A stretch of DNA of 64,000 nucleotides, taken from positions 1 through 64,000 of the forward strand of contig NZ_KI440838.1 in NCBI RefSeq assembly GCF_000474945.1, read 5' to 3'. Every line of letters starts with the position of its first letter. Within the stretch, counting starts at the first letter, position 1. Source of the stretch: Solimonas soli DSM 21787. Its GTDB lineage: Bacteria > Pseudomonadota > Gammaproteobacteria > Nevskiales > Nevskiaceae. Under the pieces are notes generated by a model. That model worked only from the letters and a program-made list of their open reading frames with translations. It did no database searches and was not told where the DNA came from. Both the position numbers and the translations under genes were made by a program. Below are positions 44,627 through 54,717 of this stretch, piece by piece.

Positions 44627-45857
44627 GGGTGGCGCCGAACAGCGTCGCGGCGTCGAGCGCGTCCGCCATCGCGCGATAGCCGGCGTCGCCCGGATGCAGG
44701 TGATCGCCGGAATCGAACCCGGCGCGCAGGCGTGACGGGTGTTGCGGATCGCGCAGCAGCGCGTCGAAATCGACGACGGCATCGAACTCGCCGCTGTCGC
44801 GCACCCAGCGATTGACCGCCTCGCGCAGCGCGTCGCGCTCGGGTCGGTAATAGCCTTCGAGCGGCGTGCCCTGCAGCGCGCCCTCGAACGGCGTCAGCGT
44901 CGCGCCGACGACGCGCACGCCGCGCAGATGGGCGCGCGCGATCAGCTGCCGGTAGGCGCCGATCAGGTCCGCCACGCGCGGCGGCGCCTCCTGCGGCGCG
45001 AACGCGTGACCGGGCCAGGCGATGTCGTTGATACCCATCAACACGATCACGCTGGCGAGGCCGGGCTGCGCGAGCACGTCGCGCTCGAAGCGCGCCAGGG
45101 CGCTGTCGCCCATGCGCGTCTTGAGCAGGCGCGCGCCGGAGATGCCGGCATTGAGCACGACGACGTTCTGCGGCGCGAGGCGCGCGGCGAGGAAATCCGG
45201 CCAGCGATGATCGAGGTCGGGCGTCGACGCGTTGCCGTCGGTGATCGAGTCGCCGAAGGCGACGACCGTGCGCGGCCGCGTCCCGCCGTCGACGAGGATG
45301 TCGCGCACGAACGCGCGCGCCTGCAGGCGCGCGTCGACCTGCATCGCCGGCGCGGCGGTCTGGTCGCCGGCGCCGACGTAAGCCGTCTGGCGCGCGTCCC
45401 AGTGGAAGGTCGACGGCGGCGTCGGCTCGGGCAGATAGAGGCTGACGCTCAGCGTCTCCAGCGCGTTGACGTCGAGTTCGAGCGGATCACTGAGCAGGAT
45501 CGCGCCCGGTGGAACCGTCGCGGCGTGCGCGCCGTCGAAGCGCAGCACGCGGTCACTGCCAGCGGCGACCGAGCCGTCGCGGCCGGCGCGCGCGAGATGC
45601 GCGGCGCCGATGCGCAGGGCCTGCGCGCCGTATTCGTTCGACAGCATGACGCGCACGCGCCGACCGCCGAGCGCGACGCGCATCGACTGGCGCAGCGTCT
45701 GCCGCCAGAAATGATCCGGCACCTGGGTCGACAGCGGAAACTCGCCGCTCCACAAGGGCTGCGGACTCGCGGTCCAGACGACACGCCAGTCGGCGATGGC
45801 CGAGGAGGCGAAGGCGAGCGCCAGGACGGCGGCGAAGGCGGCGGGGCGGCGGCGCAT
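44595..45857 (-). CDS. Exported SGNH/GDSL-type esterase
   Basis: The 420-aa protein starts at MRRRPAAFAAVLALAFASSA, a clear signal peptide; GGAG lies 6 bases before this ATG, itself inside an upstream alternative start. An N-terminal beta-rich region (about 40-190) is followed by the SGNH catalytic domain: VVAFGDSITDGNAS with the Ser, LNAGISGARLL with the Gly, VLMGINDIAWPGH with the Asn, and DHLHPGDAGYRAM with the Asp-x-x-His pair. It is probably a carbohydrate or lipid esterase of the periplasm or exterior. Confidence 0.9.
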   Translation of the reverse strand: MRRRPAAFAAVLALAFASSAIADWRVVWTASPQPLWSGEFPLSTQVPDHFWRQTLRQSMRVALGGRRVRVMLSNEYGAQALRIGAAHLARAGRDGSVAAGSDRVLRFDGAHAATVPPGAILLSDPLELDVNALETLSVSLYLPEPTPPSTFHWDARQTAYVGAGDQTAAPAMQVDARLQARAFVRDILVDGGTRPRTVVAFGDSITDGNASTPDLDHRWPDFLAARLAPQNVVVLNAGISGARLLKTRMGDSALARFERDVLAQPGLASVIVLMGINDIAWPGHAFAPQEAPPRVADLIGAYRQLIARAHLRGVRVVGATLTPFEGALQGTPLEGYYRPERDALREAVNRWVRDSGEFDAVVDFDALLRDPQHPSRLRAGFDSGDHLHPGDAGYRAMADALDAATLFGATLSAPAARASR

Positions 45858-46170
45858 GAAGGACTCCATGACAGGCGGGCGCAGAGTATGTCGGCGCCAT
45901 CCCGCAGCGCCCATGCATCGGCCCGGCACCGCTGTCGTGCCGTCGAATCAGCAATCGCCGTATGCCGGTCGCCGGCCCGCGCGCAGCGCGTCGCGCGCCG
46001 CTTTGATGCGGCTGGCGGCGGCGTGCAGCGTGTCGTCGAGCAAGCGTTTCAGCGACGCGCAACGACCTCGCATTGTCCGATGCCCGCTCGGCATTAGAAT
46101 CAAGCATCGCGACGTCAGCGCTTGTTGGAGCTGGGTCTTGGGCAGCGAGACGGTGATTGACTTGTCGGGC
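45858..46170. other. Intergenic stretch with no supported gene
   Basis: About 310 bp between the SGNH hydrolase gene and the hydrolase pseudogene. A minus-strand frame of about 48 codons (ending near 45948) with an amphipathic KRLLDDTLHAAASRIKAARD segment exists, but it has no ribosome site or family match. I see no clear promoter or repeat. Confidence 0.5.
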
Positions 46171-46847
46171 ATGCGGGCTCGCCTGGAAAGCGACGGCGAG
46201 GGCCCCTGCGCCTTTTCATCCACGGCCAGGGTGGAGACCTTCGAACCTGGGATCGTCTCTGGACGTTTCTGCCCGGAAATCGACGTCTGGTCCGCTATGA
46301 CCTGAGAGGCTTCGGGGGCTCGGTCGCGACGGCCGACCAACGCTACAGGCACAGCGAGGATCTCGTGGAACTGCTTGATGCGCTCTCGATCGAGAAAATC
46401 GATCTGGTCGGCGTATCCATGGGCGGCGGCATCGCGCTCAGCTTTGCTCTCGACCATCCTCTTCGGGTACGCAGCCTGATCCTGATCAGCCCGCAGATCG
46501 CGGGTTGGGAATGGTCCGTGCCGTGGCAGATGCGCTGGCAGTCGATCGTCGAGGCCGCGCGTTCGGGACGAATGGCCCACGCCAAGCGGCTCTGGTGGGA
46601 TCACCCCATGTTCGCATCCACCCGCGATTCGGAAGCGGTTGCTGATCTGCGCGATGAGATCGAGCGCTTCGAGGGCAGGCAGTGGATTGCCGACGGGCAT
46701 GCCCTCGTCATGAGCCTTGGCCGGAAACAGGAAACGGAAAGCCGGTTCGCGCTCCGCAAGGAATGGCCGCGCGCGTCGGGCTGGCGCCGATTCAGACCGC
46801 GGCGCGCAGCTTCGGCTGCGGGTGATGCAGCGCGTACTCGCGCTTGA
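46171..46847 (+). pseudogene. Frameshifted and C-terminally truncated alpha/beta hydrolase
   Basis: From the ATG at 46171 the frame reads MRARLESDGEGP. A shift of frame near 46200-46210, inside a run of C residues, is then needed to reach PLRLFIHGQGGDLRTWDRLW, LVRYDLRGFGGSVAT, and the nucleophile elbow LVGVSMGGGIALSFALDHP. The cap region follows (MFASTRDSEAVADLRDEIER, FEGRQWIADGHALVM). After about 46740 the similarity ends, before the acid and histidine of the triad, and the frame runs antisense into the patatin gene. The usual length is about 265 residues; roughly the last 70 are lost. Confidence 0.75.
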
Positions 46848-48267
46848 GCAGGCGCAGGCAATCCTCAAAGGTGCGCGAGACCTGCGTCTGCAGGCGGATG
46901 CGTTCGAGCTTGGGCCAGGTCGCGCGTTCGCCGTCGCGGATGAACTGCCGGATGTCGTCGGCGCTCGGGTTGCTGAACAGGCGCAGGGCGCGGCGGTGCG
47001 AAGGCGCCGGAAACACGTTGATGTCGCCGGAGTAGCGCTGCTGCAGGATGTTGTCGACCTTGCCGAGCAGGCGGCCGCCGCCGTAGGGATCGAGGTGCTT
47101 GCGGGCCAGCTTGAGCGCGCCGCTGCTGCCCTGCTTGATCAGCTCCCTGGCCAGCGGCGCGAGCCCGCGGCGCTCGAGTTCGGCCTCGGCGAGCAGCGGC
47201 ACGATGTGCGGATTGGTCTGGCTGACGATGTAGTGATTGACGTTGTGCAGGCGCGCGAGGCGCAGCATCGGCAGGTCCGAGGACAGCGTGCCGTCGATCC
47301 AGCGCTTGCTCGGCAGGTAAGGCACGACGCGCTTCTCGTAGTCGCGCGCCTCGAGCTGCACCGGCTCGAACACGCCGGGCACCGCGCAGGAGGCGAGCAC
47401 GGCCTTGCGCATGATCACGTGCGGCGCGGTCAGATAATTGAGCAGGCGGCCCTGCTGATGCGGCTCGGCCGGCGAGACGGTGACGCTGACGATGCGCCGC
47501 GTGCGCTCGAAGGCCTCGACGAAGGTGTACTCGCCGATGTTGGCGCCGACGCAGCGTTCGAGCTGGGCGCCGTCCATCATCGAGCCGGTGCGCAGGCTCT
47601 CGCGCCAGCCTAGCAGGCGGAAGGCGTCGAGATCGAGCCCGCCGGGCTCGAACATCTGCGCGATCTCGGCGTCGTTGCGCACGGCTAACGCGCTGGCGAT
47701 GATCGAGCCCGCCGAAGCGCCGGACAGCACGCGCGGCAGGAGCTTCTCGGCGTGCAGCGCCTTGATCACGCCGAGATGGAACAGGCCCAGGGTGCCGCCG
47801 CCAGACAGCATCAGCGCCGAGCGGCCGAAGGCGGTCGCCGTGCGCTTGAAGAACGGAATCTTGTCGTCGAGGCCGAAATCGGCGAAGTCGCCGGCGCAGA
47901 TGAAATCGAGGCAGCGCGACACTTCGCGCAGGTAGTCCTCGATCAGCCGCTTGGTGCCGATGCGCGCGACGCCGTACAGCGCCGGATTGGAAAGATTGCC
48001 GAGATTGCCGTGCAGGCCTTCGTACAGCTCGAACGCCAGCTGGCGCGCATCGCCCTGGCGGCGCAGCAGGCGCATGCGCTGCAGGCGTTCGCGCAGCAGC
48101 AGGTAGTCGTAGTCGTCACTGGCCTCGTCCGCCTTCCAGGCCTCGCCACCTTCGAGGCGATCGAGATCGGCGGCGATCTCGCGCCAGGCGGCGTAGTGCT
48201 CCGCCTGCGCAAGATCGCGCAGGCGTTCTCGAACGAGGCGGTGAACGAAGCGGGGTGGAGTTCTCAT
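46792..48267 (-). CDS. Patatin-like phospholipase with DUF3336 domain
   Basis: The 491-aa protein has an N-terminal DUF3336 region (residues 1-130, helical) and a patatin domain. The oxyanion motif is LSGGGTLGLFHLG, the nucleophile is in LSGASAGSI, and the catalytic Asp is in WIDGTLSSDLP. This layout matches TGL3/4/5-like bacterial triacylglycerol lipase or phospholipase proteins. The ATG at 48267 is taken as start; a TTG 21 bp upstream is in frame. The C-terminal DNA is adjacent to a decayed hydrolase, but the protein itself looks whole. Confidence 0.88.
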   Translation of the reverse strand: MRTPPRFVHRLVRERLRDLAQAEHYAAWREIAADLDRLEGGEAWKADEASDDYDYLLLRERLQRMRLLRRQGDARQLAFELYEGLHGNLGNLSNPALYGVARIGTKRLIEDYLREVSRCLDFICAGDFADFGLDDKIPFFKRTATAFGRSALMLSGGGTLGLFHLGVIKALHAEKLLPRVLSGASAGSIIASALAVRNDAEIAQMFEPGGLDLDAFRLLGWRESLRTGSMMDGAQLERCVGANIGEYTFVEAFERTRRIVSVTVSPAEPHQQGRLLNYLTAPHVIMRKAVLASCAVPGVFEPVQLEARDYEKRVVPYLPSKRWIDGTLSSDLPMLRLARLHNVNHYIVSQTNPHIVPLLAEAELERRGLAPLARELIKQGSSGALKLARKHLDPYGGGRLLGKVDNILQQRYSGDINVFPAPSHRRALRLFSNPSADDIRQFIRDGERATWPKLERIRLQTQVSRTFEDCLRLLKREYALHHPQPKLRAAV

Positions 48268-48353
48268 GTAAGCTGAGTGTAGGTGCAAAGCCGCGCGCGA
48301 TGCTGACCGCTCGCATGGGAAAATCGTACCGATAAAGGCGTACCGGCGGACTC

Positions 48354-48860
48354 ATGGATGGCGCATTCGTCGACGGCATCTGGTTGTTGCTGGCCTGGGC
48401 ACTGGCGCTCGCGCTGATCGCCGGCGGCCTCGTCGGCACCCTGCTGCCGGTGCTGCCCGGCGCGCCGCTGGTGTTCTTCGGCCTCTGGCTGATCGCCCTC
48501 ATCGACCGCTACCGGCACGTCGGCTGGCCGACGCTGACGCTGCTCGGCGCGATCGTGCTGCTCACCGTGCTCATCGATTTCGCCGCTTCGGCGCTCGGCG
48601 CGAAGAAGGTCGGCGCCAGCCGGCAGGCGGTGAGCGGCGCGCTCATCGGCAGCATCATCGGCGTGTTCTTCGGCATTCCGGGCCTGCTGCTCGGGCCCTT
48701 CGTCGGCGCCGTGATCGGCGAGCTGATGGCGCAGAGCCGCGTCGAGCAGGCGGCGCGCGTCGGCGTCGCCACCTGGCTCGGCCTGCTCGCCGGCAGCATC
48801 GCCAAGCTGGCGCTGTGCCTGACCATGCTGCTGCTGTTCGCCTTCGCCTGGTTCGTCTGA
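48354..48860 (+). CDS. DUF456 family membrane protein
   Basis: The 168-aa protein is almost entirely membrane-spanning, with four to five hydrophobic segments. Family hallmarks are GGLVGTLLPVLPGAPLVFFG near the start and a glycine-rich GSIIGVFFGIPGLLLGPFVG in the middle. The family's role is unknown. It is divergent from the patatin gene and convergent with mltD, with 12 bp between the stops. Confidence 0.87.
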   Translation: MDGAFVDGIWLLLAWALALALIAGGLVGTLLPVLPGAPLVFFGLWLIALIDRYRHVGWPTLTLLGAIVLLTVLIDFAASALGAKKVGASRQAVSGALIGSIIGVFFGIPGLLLGPFVGAVIGELMAQSRVEQAARVGVATWLGLLAGSIAKLALCLTMLLLFAFAWFV

Positions 48861-48872
48861 GGAACCGGGCGC

Positions 48873-50657
48873 TCAGCTGTCGAGCGGCACCTTCAGCTTC
48901 TGGCCCGGGCGGATGTTCGAGCCCTTCAGATGGTTCGCGGCGCGCAGATCGGAAACGCTGACGTTGTAGCGCTGCGCGATGCCGCTGAGCGTCTGCCCGG
49001 ACTGCACCTTGTGCGTGCGGAAGCCGGCTTTCTTCCTCGCCCTGCCGGTCGCGCCCTTGGTGGCCGCCGCGTCGTTGTCGCGCTGCTCTTCCTTGGCCTC
49101 GACGATCTTCTGCTGCAGCGTCTGCTGCGGCGTCGCGTCGCCGACCGCGACCGTGATCGGTCCCGGCCGCGATTCGGTCTTCGGCGGAATCTTCAACACC
49201 GCGCCGACGCGCAGCCTGTGCGCCGACTTGAGATCGTTGACCTTGAGGATGGCGCCCTGCGAGACGCCGTACTGCCGGGCGATCTTGCCGAGGCTGTCGC
49301 CGCGGCCGATGCGGTGCAGCAGGAACAGCGCGCGCTGGCTGTCGAAGCGTTCGTGGCTGCCGAGCTTGGCGTAGCCCACTTCGAACGCGCGCGCGCTGCC
49401 GTACGGCACGCGGATCAGATGCCCCGGCGGCACGTACAGCTTGCCTTCGATGACCTCCGGCCGGTAGGCCGGATTGAGGCGCTGGAAGACCTCGTCGCTG
49501 GCGCCGCACAGGCGGCGCAGCGTGTCGTAGGGCACGTAGTTGCGGGTTTCGACGATCTCGAACTCGAGCGGATTGCTGTTGCGCAGCGCGCCGACGCGCT
49601 CGCGGTAGGCGCGTTCGACGTCGACCGCGGCGAGGAATTCGGCGTAGTAGTTGCGCGAGGCGAAGCCGAAGCGCGGCCCGTCCCAGCGCTCGATCAGGTC
49701 CATCAGCGTCTTGCCGTTGATGGCGTCGAGCGCGCGGGCGATGCCGTTGCGGCCGTGGTTGTAGGCGGTGATCGCCAGCGGCCAGTCCTGCAGGCGCGTG
49801 TAGTCGTCGCGCAGATGGCGCGCGGCGGCGTCGGTCGAGGTCCACGGATCGCGGCGGTCGTCGACCACGTCGTCGAGGCGCATGTAGATGCGCGCCGAGG
49901 AGGGGATGAACTGCCAGATGCCGGCGGCGCCGGACTTCGAATAGGCCTGCAGGTTGAAGCTCGATTCGACCAGCGGCAGGCGCGTCAGCTGCGCCGGCAG
50001 TCCGTAGTTGCGGAACGTCGCTTCCATCGACGGCAGGTAGCGGTTCGAGACCTCGAGCGCGTTCTCGGTGCGTTCCTTGAGGCCGCGCTGCACGCGCGCC
50101 GTGCCGATCTGCTTGCTGAACTTGTCGGCGCCCGGCACGTCGGCGAACAGATCGTAGATGCGCCGCTCCTCGGCGCTCATCGTCTCCGGCGCGTACTGCT
50201 TGGCCTGCACGCGCTTGAGCACGTCGTCGACGTGATCCTTGGCGTCGGCTTCCTCGGCGCGGCGGCGTTTGTCGAGCACGAACTTGTCGGTCGTCGTCGC
50301 GTCGTCGCGATAGTCGAGGACCATGAACACCTTGTTCGGATAGACCGACGAGTGCACCACGCTCTGCAGCTCGGAATACTGGCTGAAGACGCGCGTCCAG
50401 AACGACACCGCCGGCTTCAGCGCGTCGTATCGCGGCAGGTTGGCATTGGTGGCGCCGTTGCTGATGACGTTGGTCAGCGCGTTCGGCAGGGTGGCGCCGG
50501 GCGCCGCCGCCGCGTTGACCGGCGTCTCGCTGCCGCGCAGCGGCGCCGGCGGATCATCGCCCTCGTCGGCGACCGGCGCGGCCTGCGCGAAGACGAGCTG
50601 CGAAGCGCCCGCGGCCGCGAGGCCGAACGCCAGGCACGTCATCCTGAATCTGTGCAC
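48873..50657 (-). CDS. mltD: MltD-like membrane-bound lytic murein transglycosylase with LysM domains
   Basis: This enzyme cuts peptidoglycan glycan strands to give 1,6-anhydro ends. The 594-aa protein has a signal peptide (LAFGLAAAGASQLVFA). The catalytic SLT domain follows a 170-residue N-terminal region: RLPLVESSFNLQAYSKSGAA holds the catalytic Glu, then GIWQFIPSSARIYM and ITAYNHGRNGIARAL. LysM units bind glycan: one near HRIGRGDSLGKIARQYGVSQ and one at the end, HKVQSGQTLSGIAQRYNVSV. The GTG at 50657 with GGAG 5 bases before it is preferred to upstream starts, which lack a signal peptide at the N-terminus. Confidence 0.92.
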   Translation of the reverse strand: MHRFRMTCLAFGLAAAGASQLVFAQAAPVADEGDDPPAPLRGSETPVNAAAAPGATLPNALTNVISNGATNANLPRYDALKPAVSFWTRVFSQYSELQSVVHSSVYPNKVFMVLDYRDDATTTDKFVLDKRRRAEEADAKDHVDDVLKRVQAKQYAPETMSAEERRIYDLFADVPGADKFSKQIGTARVQRGLKERTENALEVSNRYLPSMEATFRNYGLPAQLTRLPLVESSFNLQAYSKSGAAGIWQFIPSSARIYMRLDDVVDDRRDPWTSTDAAARHLRDDYTRLQDWPLAITAYNHGRNGIARALDAINGKTLMDLIERWDGPRFGFASRNYYAEFLAAVDVERAYRERVGALRNSNPLEFEIVETRNYVPYDTLRRLCGASDEVFQRLNPAYRPEVIEGKLYVPPGHLIRVPYGSARAFEVGYAKLGSHERFDSQRALFLLHRIGRGDSLGKIARQYGVSQGAILKVNDLKSAHRLRVGAVLKIPPKTESRPGPITVAVGDATPQQTLQQKIVEAKEEQRDNDAAATKGATGRARKKAGFRTHKVQSGQTLSGIAQRYNVSVSDLRAANHLKGSNIRPGQKLKVPLDS

Positions 50658-50746
50658 CGATACTCCGAGCCTGTTCGGCTGTCTGTCCCGCCCGCGTGGT
50701 GATGGTACTGCCCTGTCTGACATGCATCAATCCGCCGAGACGTTAA

Positions 50747-51739
<993 letters not shown>

Positions 51740-51752
51740 GGACGCGCCGCGC

Positions 51753-53174
51753 ATGACGACCATCGCCATCATCGGCGCCGGCTTCTGCGGCACGACCCTC
51801 GCCGTGCACCTGCTGCGGCGTCCGCCGGTGACGCCGCTCAACGTGGTGCTCATCAACCGCTCCGGCCTGCTGGCGCGCGGCGTCGCCTACGGCACGCGCA
51901 CCGCCAGCCACGTGCTCAACGTGCCGGCCGCGCGCATGGGCGCGCTGCCGGGCGAGGAGGACGGCTTCCTGCAGTTCGCGCGGCGGCAGGACCCGAAGGT
52001 GGGCGGCGCCAGCTTCGTCGCGCGCCGCGCCTATGGCGACTATCTCGAAAGCCTGCTCGCCGACGCGGCGGTGCGCGCCGGCAGCGGCGTGCGCTTTCGC
52101 GCCGTGGTCGGCGACGTCAACCGCATCCTGCCGCTGGCCGGCGGCGGCGCGCGCATCCTGCTCAGCAACGGCGATGCGATCGGCGCCGAGCGCGTCGTGC
52201 TCAGCATGGGCAATTACGCGCCGGGCGATCCGCCGGTCGCCGCCGGACAGCGCAGCTTCTATTCGAGCCCGCGCTACGTCGCCAATCCGTGGCGGCCCGA
52301 TGCGCTGTGGGTGGTCAAGCCCGAGCAGCCGGTGCTGCTGATCGGCACCGGCCTGACCATGCTCGACATCGCGCTCGACCTGCGCGAGCGCGGGCACGCG
52401 GCGCCGATCTACGCGCTGTCGCGCCGCGGCCTCGTGCCGCAGGCGCATCGCGACCTCGAGACGCCGCCGGTTTACGACGAGCAGCTGCCGCGGCGCATGC
52501 TCGCGCAGCCGACCGCGCGCAACTATCTGCGCGCGATGCGCGAGGCCGTGATCGTGCACGAGCGCGCCGGCCGCGACTGGCGCGACGTCATCGGCGCCGT
52601 GCGCGCGGTGACGCCGCAGCTCTGGCAGGCATTGCCGCTGCGCGAGCGCCAGCGCTTCCTGCGCCACGTGCGGCCGTACTGGGAAACGCACCGCCACCGT
52701 TGCGCGCCGGCGCTCGGCCGGCGCCTGCAGGCGGAGATCGACAGCGGCGCGCTGGCGCTGATCGCCGGCCGCATCACCGGCTACGACGAAAGCGTCGAGG
52801 CCTTGCACGTGCGCTTCCGCCGCCGCGGCGGCAAGGCCGAGGAAGCACTCGCGGTCGGCACCGTCATCAACTGCACGGGCCCCGACAACGACACGCGCAA
52901 GCTGCGCGATCCGCTGATCGGCGGGCTGCGCGAGGACGGCCTGCTGCGCGTCGATCGGCTCGGGCTCGGCTTCGAGATCGACGAGCACTACGCGCTGCTC
53001 GATCACGACGGCAGGGCGACGCCGTGGCTGCACTACGTCGGCCCGTTCCTCAAGTACCGCGACTGGGAGGCGACCGCGGTGCCCGAGCTGCGCCGGCACG
53101 TCGCCGCGCTGGCCGCGGTGCTGCATCGCGAGCTCGGCGGCGCGCGCGAGGCGATCGCCGGCTTCGCGTCCTAG
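51753..53174 (+). CDS. FAD/NAD(P)-binding protein (HcaD/NAD_binding_9-like)
   Basis: The 473-aa protein begins with a dinucleotide-binding motif, IAIIGAGFCGTTLAVHLL, and continues with GVAYGTRTASHVLNVPAARM, typical of the FAD-NAD(P)-binding (PF13454-like) family. A second nucleotide-binding site appears as VLLIGTGLTMLDIALDLRER. Members include hydroxyacylglutathione-linked and siderophore-related oxidoreductases, but the substrate is unknown. It probably shares an operon with pip. Confidence 0.85.
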   Translation: MTTIAIIGAGFCGTTLAVHLLRRPPVTPLNVVLINRSGLLARGVAYGTRTASHVLNVPAARMGALPGEEDGFLQFARRQDPKVGGASFVARRAYGDYLESLLADAAVRAGSGVRFRAVVGDVNRILPLAGGGARILLSNGDAIGAERVVLSMGNYAPGDPPVAAGQRSFYSSPRYVANPWRPDALWVVKPEQPVLLIGTGLTMLDIALDLRERGHAAPIYALSRRGLVPQAHRDLETPPVYDEQLPRRMLAQPTARNYLRAMREAVIVHERAGRDWRDVIGAVRAVTPQLWQALPLRERQRFLRHVRPYWETHRHRCAPALGRRLQAEIDSGALALIAGRITGYDESVEALHVRFRRRGGKAEEALAVGTVINCTGPDNDTRKLRDPLIGGLREDGLLRVDRLGLGFEIDEHYALLDHDGRATPWLHYVGPFLKYRDWEATAVPELRRHVAALAAVLHRELGGAREAIAGFAS

Positions 53175-53181
53175 CGGGAGC

Positions 53182-54711
53182 TCAGTCGAGCGCGACGTGC
53201 TCGACCGGCGCCGCCGGATCGGGCTTGGCCTTGCGGAACATCAGCAGCGCCGGCGTCGCCAGCAGCACGCCCCAGGTCATCACCTTGAAGTCGGCGATCG
53301 TCGCCAGCATGCCGGCCTGGCGCTGCACCTCGGCGGCGACGCCGGCGAGGCCGAGCGCGGTTTCGAGGCCGCTGCCGGCGTTGAGGTACTGCGCCAGCGC
53401 CGGCGTGTAGGCGGTGACGTGCTCGGTGAGGTAGGCGTGATTCACCGTCGTCATCCGCGTCTGGTAGGCGAACGCGGCGGCGATGCCGATGCTGCTGCCG
53501 ACATTGCGGATCAGGCTGTACAGCGAGGCGCCGTCGGCGCGGTCGCGCGTCTGCAGGGTCGCCAGCGTGATCGTCGTCAGCGGCACGAACACCAGACCCA
53601 TGCCGACGCCCTGCAGCACGCAGGAGGCGACCAGGCCGGAGACCGGCACGTCGAGGTTGAAGCCGGCCATCATGTACAGCGACTGCGCGGTCAGCAGCAT
53701 GCCGACGAACATCATCCAGCGTGAATCGATGCGATTCCCGAAGCGGCCGATGAGGAGCATCGACGCCATCGTGCCGGCGCCGCGTGGCGCCACCGCGAGC
53801 CCGGTGGTGATGACCGGAAAGCCGCGCAGGTTCTGCAGGAACGGCGGCAGCAGCGCCGAGGTGGCGAAGATCACCACGCCCATCACCGCGATCATGACCA
53901 GGCCGGAGACGAAGTTGGCGTTGGCGAACAGGCGCAAGGGCATGAACGGACTCGGCGTCGTCACCGTGTGCGCGAGGAACAGGTACAGCAGCAGCACCGT
54001 CAGGCCGGCGTAGATGACGATCTCGGTCGACTCGAACCAGGCCTTGGTCTCGCCGCGGTCGAGCATCAGCTGCAGTGTGGCGATCGTCAGCGACAGCAGC
54101 GTGAAGCCGAGCACGTCGAGTTTCGGTGCTGCGGTCCTGGTGTCGGCCGGCAGGCCGGCCGAAAGGCCGAGGAAGGCGAGGATGCCGAACGGCACGTTGA
54201 TGTAGAACACCCAGCGCCAGTTGTAGACCTCGGTCAGCCAGCCGCCGAGCGTCGGCCCGAGGATAGGGCCGAGCATCACGCCCATGCCCCACATCGCCAT
54301 CGCCGAGCCGTGCTTTTCCTTCGGATTGATGTTCAGCAGCACGACCTGCGAGAGCGGCACCAGCGAGGCGCCGCACAGGCCCTGCAGCAGGCGGAAGACC
54401 ACCATCTGCGGCAACGACGCGGCGACGCCGCACAGCATCGAGGTGATGGTGAAGCCGGTGATCGCGGCGAGGAACAGGCGCTTCATGCCGAAGCGCGCGG
54501 CGAGATAGCCGGTCGGCGCCGTGGCGATCGCCGCGGCGACCATGTACGAGGTCAGCACCCACGAGATCTGGTCCGACGCCGCGCCGAGCGAGCCCTGCAT
54601 GTGCGGCAGCGCGACGTTGGCGATCGTCGAGTCGAGCGCCTGCATCAGCGTCGCCGCCATCACCGATACGGTCAGCAGGGCGTGCCGCCCGGCAGGCATG
54701 GTCGTGCTCAT
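53182..54711 (-). CDS. emrB: EmrB-type drug efflux permease (MFS, DHA2)
   Basis: The 509-aa permease has 14 predicted spans. DHA2 motifs are seen: QALDSTIANVALPHMQGSL (motif D1), ARFGMKRLFLAAITGF (motif A), VVFRLLQGLCGASLVPLS, and MLGPILGPTLGGWLTE (motif C, antiport). It works with EmrA and an outer membrane TolC to expel hydrophobic toxins. No TolC gene is next to it. It is the last gene of the marR-emrA-emrB unit, 7 bp after emrA. Confidence 0.93.
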   Translation of the reverse strand: MSTTMPAGRHALLTVSVMAATLMQALDSTIANVALPHMQGSLGAASDQISWVLTSYMVAAAIATAPTGYLAARFGMKRLFLAAITGFTITSMLCGVAASLPQMVVFRLLQGLCGASLVPLSQVVLLNINPKEKHGSAMAMWGMGVMLGPILGPTLGGWLTEVYNWRWVFYINVPFGILAFLGLSAGLPADTRTAAPKLDVLGFTLLSLTIATLQLMLDRGETKAWFESTEIVIYAGLTVLLLYLFLAHTVTTPSPFMPLRLFANANFVSGLVMIAVMGVVIFATSALLPPFLQNLRGFPVITTGLAVAPRGAGTMASMLLIGRFGNRIDSRWMMFVGMLLTAQSLYMMAGFNLDVPVSGLVASCVLQGVGMGLVFVPLTTITLATLQTRDRADGASLYSLIRNVGSSIGIAAAFAYQTRMTTVNHAYLTEHVTAYTPALAQYLNAGSGLETALGLAGVAAEVQRQAGMLATIADFKVMTWGVLLATPALLMFRKAKPDPAAPVEHVALD

Positions 54712-54717
54712 GGCCTG

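Noticed and set aside
45948-46110. Small minus-strand frame with an amphipathic helix segment
   Set aside because: There is no ribosome site, no known family, and weak support for a start.
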